Below, piece after piece: positions 14,790 through 20,267 of a DNA stretch of 20,267 nt; positions within the stretch are counted from its first letter, which is position 1, and each line of letters begins with the position of its first letter. The notes under the pieces are model-generated. The model did not search any database, was not told the DNA's origin, and saw only the letters and a list, made by a program, of their open reading frames with translations. Source of the DNA: Bacteriovoracaceae bacterium UBA6144 (GTDB lineage: Bacteria > Bdellovibrionota > Bacteriovoracia > Bacteriovoracales > Bacteriovoracaceae); the NCBI GenBank assembly GCA_002435705.1, contig DIVA01000046.1, forward strand, positions 1 to 20,267, in the 5' to 3' direction. A program made the translations under genes and the position numbers.

Positions 14790-15174
14790 CCTCATTCTCC
14801 TACTGCTGGCCAGTCTTCCCCTGCAAGCTCAAGACTGCCTGAACACAAAAATCCGCCGCCAAATTGAACCTCAAAAATACCAAGAAGAGACTCTCAAGTT
14901 GTGTGACTCTCAAAACGGCGTTCATTTCTCAAGTGCCAACTGTCAAAAGATCGAGTCTTGTGTTCCCAAAAAAGAGAAATGGAACAAACGTGTGATTCGC
15001 AGTGAAATCGAAAGCCCAGGATTTGCCGTTTGTGAAATGACTGGTGGAAAACCTCAGTTCATTGAAATTTGGCGAGACAATGATTGGTATCAAACGGATG
15101 TGTGTTTTTTTAATTCAAAGAGCTTCGTTGATAATGACCGACTCTATTCCATTTATAAGTCAGCCAACCCTTAA
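14779..15174 (+). CDS. Small six-cysteine secreted protein coupled to the protease gene
   Basis: The protein has 131 residues. The ATG at 14779 lies inside the end of the protease gene, with GGAGG upstream at 14765-14769. Residues 1-17 are a signal peptide (LPLQA-QD). Six cysteines (C20, C42, C55, C61, C85, C109) suggest three disulfides. No family is recognised. Its 11-base overlap with the protease gene implies fixed co-production, so it may be an inhibitor, a chaperone or a partner of the protease, but nothing in the sequence proves that. Its stop codon shares a TTAA with the stop of the convergent hydrolase gene. Confidence 0.75.
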   Translation: MWTSLILLLLASLPLQAQDCLNTKIRRQIEPQKYQEETLKLCDSQNGVHFSSANCQKIESCVPKKEKWNKRVIRSEIESPGFAVCEMTGGKPQFIEIWRDNDWYQTDVCFFNSKSFVDNDRLYSIYKSANP

Positions 15175-16037
15175 CCGCGCTTGAGGGCCTTATTAATCCC
15201 TTGAAGAATTTCAAACTGGATGTCTTTGGCATCATCGAGCTCAGTGTGATCAAGGGGTGAAAGAATATTGGCGACTTTAGTGCGCGAGTGATTGCGAGCG
15301 ACGTGAGGTCCATCATTCAAGAAGAAATCATTTTCACCAAAAACATTCAGATGTTCACCGACGTTTTGAGGGATGATGTCATTTCCAAAACCAACGGCAT
15401 CAAGTGTGGCGAGGAAATCAACTTTTCTGAAATTATATTTTAGACTATCTAGCTCATCGGCCACTTCCTTGACCGTGTCACCACCTAAGGAATGACCTAC
15501 GAGGATGATGGGCTGAGATTGATCCGTTTTTTTGATGTGCTCTAGAATTTCATCTTTTTGATCCCACCCATACAGGCGCGCTCCCTCGACCGCTTCTGCC
15601 ATACGCTCGACTCCCGCATAGCTGCCCTCAGACTTAGACGGCGAGAACATCCACTGCCACCCACTGACAAAAATGATGGCCGGTTTTTTTAGACTCCCAG
15701 TGCTTACTTCCTCTTTAACTTCGCTCGCTTTTTTTACTCCCTCCACGGCTTCATCTTTTACCGCTTCTTTTGCCACTTCCTGGGCCACAGCTTTTGATGA
15801 ATCGGCTAAGTCGAGTGAAGGAAGATCAGGAACAGAAGGAAGTGGCGCAGATGGCAGAGGCACGGAGGCTGCCGGCGCACTAGGCGGAGCTTTCGCAGCT
15901 TGAGAGAGATCGACTTGATAGTCTTGACCAGCCTTCATGGGCTGCAACTGACTGGCAGGAGCCGCCACCCCACGCTTAAGAGCATTGCTCTGAGGCTTTA
16001 AGGCAGGATTGCTATAGGGATTAAGATCAGTTTTCAC
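15171..16037 (-). CDS. Proline-rich alpha/beta hydrolase without signal peptide
   Basis: The protein has 288 residues and starts with GTG at 16037-16035. Residues 1-48 are polar and disordered. Residues 49-74 are a Pro/Ala/Ser stretch with repeated PSAP/PSVP units, and 80-112 a charged helix (AxEVAKEAVK type). The hydrolase domain covers 118-285: a strand IIFVSGW, nucleophile S183 in LVGHSLGG, D213 in LATLDAVG and H264 in SPLDHTELD. That is a full Ser-Asp-His triad in a short lipase-like fold without a lid. No signal peptide is visible, unlike most neighbours, so it is cytoplasmic or exported by another route. The substrate is unknown. No Shine-Dalgarno is present, and a -10-like box sits six bases before the start. 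Confidence 0.8.
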   Translation of the reverse strand: MKTDLNPYSNPALKPQSNALKRGVAAPASQLQPMKAGQDYQVDLSQAAKAPPSAPAASVPLPSAPLPSVPDLPSLDLADSSKAVAQEVAKEAVKDEAVEGVKKASEVKEEVSTGSLKKPAIIFVSGWQWMFSPSKSEGSYAGVERMAEAVEGARLYGWDQKDEILEHIKKTDQSQPIILVGHSLGGDTVKEVADELDSLKYNFRKVDFLATLDAVGFGNDIIPQNVGEHLNVFGENDFFLNDGPHVARNHSRTKVANILSPLDHTELDDAKDIQFEILQGINKALKRG

Positions 16038-16043
16038 ATTTCT

Positions 16044-16049
16044 ATTTTA
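16044..16049 (-). promoter_or_regulatory. -10 box placed for a leaderless hydrolase message
   Basis: The minus strand reads TAAAAT (five of six matches to TATAAT) exactly six bases before the GTG start at 16037. No convincing -35 box is found 17 bases upstream. The position, together with the lack of a Shine-Dalgarno, suggests that transcription starts at the start codon. Confidence 0.4.
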
Positions 16050-16121
16050 CACTCAACAAGCATAGAGACTCTGCCGGGCAAAGATCGCCGCCCCAAAGAC
16101 CGACGACTCCGGTCGAGCTTG

Positions 16122-16149
16122 TGGACAAATTGTATTTTTACCCTAATAT
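16122..16149 (+). promoter_or_regulatory. Promoter of the DUF938 / truA operon
   Basis: TGGACA (16122-16127, five of six matches) and TAATAT (16144-16149) are 16 bases apart. The ATG at 16156 follows the -10 box after six bases, so the message would be leaderless or nearly so, which agrees with the absence of a Shine-Dalgarno. A GC-rich dyad GACCG/CGGTC (16098-16102, 16110-16114) lies between this promoter and the divergent one and might be an operator. Confidence 0.6.
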
Positions 16150-16155
16150 GGCCCT

Positions 16156-16761
16156 ATGAAACCATTCTCAGCGGCTTGTGAAAGAAATAAAGACCCCATC
16201 CTTAAGGCACTCAAGAGTGTCATCACAAAAACAGACCGCCGGCTCTTAGAGGTGGGTACGGGAACAGGCCAGCATGCAGAATTTATGGCCCCTTACTTTC
16301 CCCACTTAGACTGGCACCCGACAGATCTAGGGGAGCGACTCCCCGATCTCAAACATTGGTTTCGAGAACTCAACCTAAGCAATATCAAAGAGCCACAAAG
16401 ACTTGATGTCGGAAAAGATGATTTTCCAAAACTTAAATTCGATGTGGTTTTTACCGCCAACACTCTTCACATCATGCACTGGAAAGATTGCAAATCTTTT
16501 ATGAAGCTTCTTGGGAATAGACTGAGAGAAGGTTCACGCGCCATTTTTTACGGTCCCTTCAATTACGCCGGGAATTTCACCTCTGAGAGCAACCGCAACT
16601 TCGATGCTCTCCTAAAGGAGCTTGATCCCTTAAGTGGAATCCGCTCTTTTGAAGACATCCACAACAATATGACCAAACATGGTTTTGAGTTAATGGATGA
16701 TATTGAGATGCCTGCCAATAATCGACTGCTGGTATTTAATCGACTGAAGTTCGAGGGATAA
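16156..16761 (+). CDS. DUF938 family SAM-dependent methyltransferase
   Basis: The protein has 201 residues, the usual length for DUF938. The family's N-terminus (KPFSAACERNKDPIL, 2-16) is followed by SAM-binding motif I LLEVGTGTGQHAEFMAPYFP (30-49), WHPTDLGERLPD, FDVVFTANTLHIMHW (95-109), FYGPFNYAGNFTSESNRNFD and the C-terminal MPANNRLLVFNR. It is a cytoplasmic Rossmann-fold methyltransferase whose substrate I do not know from experiment. The truA start codon follows six bases after its stop, so the two are cotranscribed. A link to RNA or nucleotide modification is possible from this neighbour only. Confidence 0.92.
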   Translation: MKPFSAACERNKDPILKALKSVITKTDRRLLEVGTGTGQHAEFMAPYFPHLDWHPTDLGERLPDLKHWFRELNLSNIKEPQRLDVGKDDFPKLKFDVVFTANTLHIMHWKDCKSFMKLLGNRLREGSRAIFYGPFNYAGNFTSESNRNFDALLKELDPLSGIRSFEDIHNNMTKHGFELMDDIEMPANNRLLVFNRLKFEG

Positions 16762-16767
16762 CAAGCG

Positions 16768-17559
16768 GTGTTTTACTCGAAAGCAGTGATTCAATACGAC
16801 GGCTCCAATTATGCAGGCTTTCAGTGGCAGAAAAATGCTCACACGATCCAAGCGGCGATCAATCATGCACTGGCGCTGGTGCAGAATGGAATTTGCACCA
16901 CCATGAGCGCCTCCCGCACCGACTCTGGAGTCCACGCACTAGAACAGGTTATTCGTATTACCAGCTCTCAACCCATTGAGCACCCACAGCTTTTAGAAAA
17001 ACTTCAAAACGTCTTGCCCGCTCAAATAAGGATTCTCTCACTCCACCCTAGCCAGAGAAGTTTTAACCCTGCCTTAGATAGTCAGTCGAAGCAGTACTCT
17101 TACCTCTTTACTAACCGTCAAATCGCCTCGAGTGAGGACAGAAAATATATCGCCAATATCTCAAATCCTCTCAATCTTCAATGGATAAGGGCCTGCACCA
17201 AGATGATTCAAGGAAAACATGATTTTTGTAATTTTGTCTCCACTGGCAGCAGCGTCAAGACAACCATCAGAGATGTCTCACTTTGTGAACTCCACACAAT
17301 TAATCCGCACCACTTCTTTGCAGACTCTCCCCTTTTTCAAATAGATCTAAGCCTTCAGGAGTGCTACCAGTTAAAAATTGAAGCTAACGGGTTTTTAAAA
17401 CAAATGATCAGGCATCTGGTAGCGGCCTTATGGAGAGTGGGAAGTGGGAAACTGAGCGTGGATGAGTTTGCAGCTTTACTCCAAGCACCTAAGCATCCCC
17501 AACAATTGTGGCGGGTGGCGACTCCCAGTGGCCTCTACCTTCAGAGGATCAACTACTGA
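16768..17559 (+). CDS. truA: tRNA pseudouridine synthase A
   Basis: The protein has 263 residues, typical for TruA, which isomerises uridine to pseudouridine at positions 38-40 of the tRNA anticodon stem-loop. The catalytic Asp is D52 in ASRTDSGVHALEQV (E. coli D60 in GRTDAGVHA). Other marks are IQYDGSNYAGFQWQ (8-21), FNPALDSQSKQYSYLF, HDFCNF and the C-terminal ANGFLKQMIRHLVAALW. The start is GTG at 16768, with GAGG at 16753-16756 inside the end of the preceding gene. The enzyme looks complete. Behind the gene lies a weak hairpin. Confidence 0.95.
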   Translation: MFYSKAVIQYDGSNYAGFQWQKNAHTIQAAINHALALVQNGICTTMSASRTDSGVHALEQVIRITSSQPIEHPQLLEKLQNVLPAQIRILSLHPSQRSFNPALDSQSKQYSYLFTNRQIASSEDRKYIANISNPLNLQWIRACTKMIQGKHDFCNFVSTGSSVKTTIRDVSLCELHTINPHHFFADSPLFQIDLSLQECYQLKIEANGFLKQMIRHLVAALWRVGSGKLSVDEFAALLQAPKHPQQLWRVATPSGLYLQRINY

Positions 17560-17593
17560 GCTCCAGAAGTGAAATGAGGGCACATGAAATATT

Positions 17594-17617
17594 GAGTCCC
17601 GCCTTACTGGACTCTTT
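17594..17617 (+). terminator. Weak hairpin behind truA
   Basis: GAGTCC (17594-17599) pairs with GGACTC (17609-17614) around a nine-base loop, followed by only three T. It may end the DUF938-truA transcript. The rest of 17560-17710 shows no clear promoter for mlaE. Confidence 0.35.
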
Positions 17618-17710
17618 AAGTAGGCTTAGTCTTCAAAACTAAAACACTCACCCATCTTTCTCCTCATCAATTCCCTCAGTTTTTCTCCCTCAATCGACGA
17701 CAAGTGAGAT

Positions 17711-18511
17711 GTGATAACTCTTGCGGATAATCTTGGAAAATCTACTCTTAATCGCTACCGGGATTTGGTGGCGCTGATGGTGTTTATTTATCTCAGTCTT
17801 CGCTCGGTTTTAAAACTCAGAGTGAGAAATTTAAAACCCCTGATCTACACCCTGACTTCCCAAATATATTTCACCGGAGTCATGGCCATTCCCCTTATTT
17901 CTTTCATTGCGCTCGCCACAGGAAGTGTGGTGGTGATTCAATCCACAGCCCAACTCTCGCTCTTAGGCTCCAAAGAAATCATGGGAAATATTCTGGTGAT
18001 GACGATCATCCGTGAACTCGGTCCGATTCTGACGGCCATGGTTGTCATCGCTCGCTCCGGCACTGCGGTGGCCACAGAGCTTGGAACCATGCAGACCAAC
18101 CATGAAATTGAAGCGCTGAGAACCATGAGTATTGAGCCCTTGAGTTATGTGGTGTTTCCTCGCATCTTAGGCGGAATCATAAGCATTGTGTGCCTCGCCT
18201 TTTACTTTAACTGCGTGGCCCTCATCGGGGGCTATATTGTCGCGAACCAACTTAACCCTGTATCAGTTTCATTTTATTTTGAGGTCCTGGCCCAAGCGAT
18301 CTCTGCTGATGACTTTGCCCTCAGCCTTTTTAAAAATGCTTTCTCAGGACTAATCATCTTTTCCATCGCAAGTTTTGAAGGCTTTAAAGTCTCCGGTGCC
18401 CCTCATGAGGTGCCCATCGCTTCAACCAAATCTGTCGTCCATGGCATCATGGCCGTGGTGGCCTTTAACCTAAGCCTCTCTCTCTACATTTATGTCAAGG
18501 CGCTCACATGA
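17711..18511 (+). CDS. mlaE: MlaE-family lipid transporter permease
   Basis: The protein has 266 residues from the GTG at 17711, with a stop in frame three bases upstream of it, so the start cannot be much earlier. It is the transmembrane subunit of an MCE-type ABC transporter that moves phospholipids between the inner membrane and the periplasmic MCE protein. The family core is well kept: GSVVVIQS (residues 73-80), then IIRELGPILTAMVVIARSGTAVATELGTM around 100-128, the coupling segment NHEIEALRTMSIEPL, and a C-terminal SFEGFKVSGAPHEVP followed by TKSVVH. Five to six hydrophobic segments are seen. It overlaps mlaF by four bases (ATGA), so production is coupled. The permease looks normal even though its ATPase partner does not. 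Confidence 0.93.
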   Translation: MITLADNLGKSTLNRYRDLVALMVFIYLSLRSVLKLRVRNLKPLIYTLTSQIYFTGVMAIPLISFIALATGSVVVIQSTAQLSLLGSKEIMGNILVMTIIRELGPILTAMVVIARSGTAVATELGTMQTNHEIEALRTMSIEPLSYVVFPRILGGIISIVCLAFYFNCVALIGGYIVANQLNPVSVSFYFEVLAQAISADDFALSLFKNAFSGLIIFSIASFEGFKVSGAPHEVPIASTKSVVHGIMAVVAFNLSLSLYIYVKALT

Positions 18512-19191
18512 AGAGAGTTGATATTAAAAGCATCGAACTAAAAAATTTGGGCTTCTCCTACGGAGCTGATGCCGTTCTTCAGAATGTAAATTTCATACCT
18601 CAAGAAGGTGAGATTTATTTTCTGCAGGGGCCTCGCGGTAGTGGAAAGAGAACACTCTTGAAACTTTTATTAGGGATTCATGCCCCCACGCAAGGTGAGT
18701 ATCTCATTAATGGAGAGCTCATGAATCACCTCTCCCATGATCAGTTCGATCGCTTTCGCCTCAACATCGGGTATGCATTTGACGTTGGTGGACTCATCAA
18801 CAATCACACCATCTATGAGAACTTCAAAATTCTCCTCGACTACCATGACTTCAAAGAGGAGGAGCATTTCAGTTACATCGTAAGTCTTCTCGCTAAATTT
18901 AAGATCGATCATCTCAAACACTTAAGACCTTCCTTCGTGTCTACCGGAGTCAGGAAGGCTGCGGCCATTCTTCGTGCGCTTGCGCTCAAGCCCCAAGTTC
19001 TCATTCTCAATAATCCCACGCAAGGTTTAAGTCCGGAGCATGTGCCTCAACTCATCCAACTGATTGAAGAACACAAAGAAAAGCACAACTTAAAATTTGT
19101 GATCATCGCCAGTGATGACTGGCGACTTTGCAATCAACTCAATGGAAAGATCCATTTGCTCCACGCCACCCCAACCGAGATCAGCGCATGA
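18508..19191 (+). CDS. mlaF: MlaF-like ABC subunit with degenerate catalytic motifs
   Basis: The protein has 227 residues and sits in the usual place between mlaE and mlaD, with ATGA overlaps on both sides. The ABC fold is recognisable: SYGADAVLQNVNF, Walker A region 41-49, NPTQGLSP after Walker B. But the catalytic motifs are altered. Walker A reads GPRGSGKRT, with Arg48 where Ser/Thr binds magnesium (Lys47 kept). The Q-loop reads AFDVGG, with Asp92 in place of Gln. The signature LSGGQ is VSTGV (144-148). Walker B ends LILNNP, with Asn168 and Asn169 in place of Asp and the catalytic Glu. The switch His is Ser202 (ASDD). It would bind ATP poorly and probably not hydrolyse it. The frame is intact, so it is not a decaying pseudogene by sight. 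Family membership is sure; activity is doubtful. Confidence 0.9.
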   Translation: MKRVDIKSIELKNLGFSYGADAVLQNVNFIPQEGEIYFLQGPRGSGKRTLLKLLLGIHAPTQGEYLINGELMNHLSHDQFDRFRLNIGYAFDVGGLINNHTIYENFKILLDYHDFKEEEHFSYIVSLLAKFKIDHLKHLRPSFVSTGVRKAAAILRALALKPQVLILNNPTQGLSPEHVPQLIQLIEEHKEKHNLKFVIIASDDWRLCNQLNGKIHLLHATPTEISA

Positions 19192-20012
19192 GATATAAAT
19201 TTAATCCCTTCGAGCGAGCCGTTGGTTTTTTTCTCATCACTTCAGTCGTGGGCTCTCTCACCATTGGAGCAGGACTCGCGGTGAAGAAGAATTGGTTTGA
19301 AGAAAAGATCAGCTTTAATACATACGTGGTGTCTGCAGATAATCTACGCGAAGGCAGTAGTGTGCTGATGTCTGGGCTTAAGGTGGGCAAGATTGAAGAT
19401 ATTGAACTCGATGAAACACGACAGATTCGAGTAAAGTTTACGATTCTAAAAAAATATCATTCTCAGATTACTCAAGGCACCAAGGTTCAATTCATCCGCC
19501 CTTTTATCATTGGAGATAAGGTCTTAACTCTCGTGCAAGGACCGACCAGTGTGGGGCTCGTGCCTGCCGGCTCAAGCTTGCCGCTCTTTGAACAATACGA
19601 CTTCATGGAAATGCTCTCTGGTAAGAAACTAGAGGCCACCATGGCCAAGATTGATAGCATCATCAATCATCTGGAATCAACCATGGCAAAGACAGATGCT
19701 ATCGCACATGCAGTGGGCGATGAAAAAAAACTCAAACAAACTCTTGAAAGCATCCACACAGCTGTAGCACTCGTGAAGAAAAATCTCCCTCAAACCACAG
19801 GCCAGATTGAAAATACCATTAGTAACTTGCATGACATCTCAGCACTCTTAAAAGACTCAAGTCCAGAGGGTTCAAAAAAGCTGATTGAACTCTTAGGGGA
19901 ATCCGTCATCACGCTCAAAGGGATTCAAAAAAATTACTTTTTGAGAGACCATGTCCAAGCGGTGCGTGAGGAAGAGGCCAAACGTATGCCAGCCTCACTT
20001 GAGGGTAAATAA
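19188..20012 (+). CDS. mlaD: MlaD-family MCE-domain protein
   Basis: The protein has 274 residues from the ATG at 19188, which overlaps the mlaF stop as ATGA. One transmembrane helix (about 11-31) anchors it in the inner membrane. The MCE domain follows at about 41-118, with AxxLREGSSVLMSGLKVGKIE (50-70) typical of MCE proteins and IGDKVLTLVQG at its end. It forms a hexameric ring in E. coli that passes phospholipids. The C-terminal 140 residues form a long helical region with a 15-residue repeat (TMAKIDSIINHLES, TMAKTDAIAHAVGD at 151-178). That is much longer than the tail of E. coli MlaD (183 residues in all) and closer to MCE proteins with a helical needle or tube. It is the third gene of the mlaEFD operon. 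Confidence 0.93.
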   Translation: MRYKFNPFERAVGFFLITSVVGSLTIGAGLAVKKNWFEEKISFNTYVVSADNLREGSSVLMSGLKVGKIEDIELDETRQIRVKFTILKKYHSQITQGTKVQFIRPFIIGDKVLTLVQGPTSVGLVPAGSSLPLFEQYDFMEMLSGKKLEATMAKIDSIINHLESTMAKTDAIAHAVGDEKKLKQTLESIHTAVALVKKNLPQTTGQIENTISNLHDISALLKDSSPEGSKKLIELLGESVITLKGIQKNYFLRDHVQAVREEEAKRMPASLEGK

Positions 20013-20092
20013 ATCTCGTCTCTGACCGTGGAAACGACAATGTCTACATATTAGACTATTTAGGCTCATGTTTTCAATAACTTAGCCCCCAT

Positions 20093-20120
20093 TTGACCGG
20101 CATGAGTCTTGCTTGATTAT
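20093..20120 (+). promoter_or_regulatory. Possible promoter of the last gene
   Basis: TTGACC (20093-20098, five of six matches) and GATTAT (20115-20120, four of six) are 16 bases apart. Transcription would start near 20127, at the ribosome-binding site, giving a very short leader before the ATG at 20136. No terminator is visible between mlaD and this point. Confidence 0.45.
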
Positions 20121-20135
20121 AGGCACGAGGTGCTT

Positions 20136-20267
20136 ATGAACAAGCTATCTATCGCAGGCCTATTTCTGTTATTTTCACTTACTGCTCTTGCAGCTCCGGT
20201 GCGCGAGTTGGCGAGTATTGAGCACACTTATCGCATGGAGCACGCCAAAGAGCTCTTAGGTAAACGT
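20136..20267 (+). CDS. Secreted protein, N-terminal part only
   Basis: The open frame from the ATG at 20136 runs to the window edge (44 residues). GAGGTG at 20127-20132 is the ribosome-binding site. Residues 1-20 are a clear signal peptide (FLLFSLTALAA, cleavage before PVREL). The short mature part cannot be assigned. A -35/-10 pair upstream suggests it is transcribed separately from mlaEFD. Confidence 0.75.
   Translation, partial: MNKLSIAGLFLLFSLTALAAPVRELASIEHTYRMEHAKELLGKR

Noticed and set aside
18508..19191. mlaF as a decaying pseudogene
   Set aside because: The frame is intact at normal length with ATGA overlaps on both sides and no stops or frameshifts, and the substitutions sit at catalytic positions while the fold residues remain. 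I treat it as a pseudo-ATPase, not a pseudogene.

Overview
The window looks like chromosome of a Gram-negative bacterium. It carries a lipid-transport (MCE/Mla) operon, several exported proteins and lipoproteins, and an exported FecR-type protein. The moderate GC content, tight packing, many small secreted proteins of unknown function and exported hydrolases fit the Bdellovibrionota (Bacteriovorax/Bdellovibrio-like) best. That placement is an impression from gene content, since there is no rRNA or other strong marker. I see no tRNA, rRNA, CRISPR array, prophage or plasmid functions. No gene-free stretch exceeds about 200 bases.

Layout. 1-1.4 kb: a FecR-domain protein cut by the left edge (minus), divergent from a small exported membrane protein (plus) that ends in a clear terminator. 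1.4-2.4 kb: a lone IS1/IS1595-type transposase gene (minus) with a hairpin on each side and no visible terminal repeats. 2.4-5.0 kb: a lipoprotein (minus) divergent from an AbgT-family transporter. 5.0-7.0 kb: a two-gene minus-strand operon of a purine-nucleosidase-like protein and a radical SAM protein of the spore photoproduct lyase family, divergent from an aldo/keto reductase. 8.0-9.5 kb: a small secreted protein with a double hairpin behind it, then an ankyrin protein with a DUF1304 membrane protein. 9.5-11.2 kb: a secreted Cys-containing protein and an exported MetX-like alpha/beta hydrolase (minus). 11.3-15.2 kb: a plus-strand series of exported proteins comprising a PHB-depolymerase-type esterase, a secreted protein, a DUF6279-like lipoprotein, a papain-like protease and a six-cysteine secreted protein. 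15.2-16.0 kb: a proline-rich alpha/beta hydrolase (minus). 16.1-17.6 kb: a DUF938 methyltransferase and truA. 17.7-20.0 kb: mlaE-mlaF-mlaD with ATGA overlaps. 20.1 kb to the end: the start of another secreted protein.

How the genes work together. The clearest system is the Mla-type transporter: permease, ATP-binding subunit and membrane-anchored MCE protein, which would move phospholipids between the inner and outer membranes. Its ATP-binding subunit has lost residues at every catalytic motif (Walker A Ser/Thr, Q-loop Gln, signature, both Walker B acids, switch His). It is still an intact gene translationally coupled to its partners. This apparent pseudo-ATPase in an MCE transporter is the most interesting observation here. 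The second is a spore photoproduct lyase homologue that keeps its iron-sulfur cysteines but lacks the hydrogen-donor cysteine, co-encoded with a nucleosidase. The 12.4-15.2 kb group looks like a secretion cassette built around a complete Gln-Cys-His-Asn cysteine protease.
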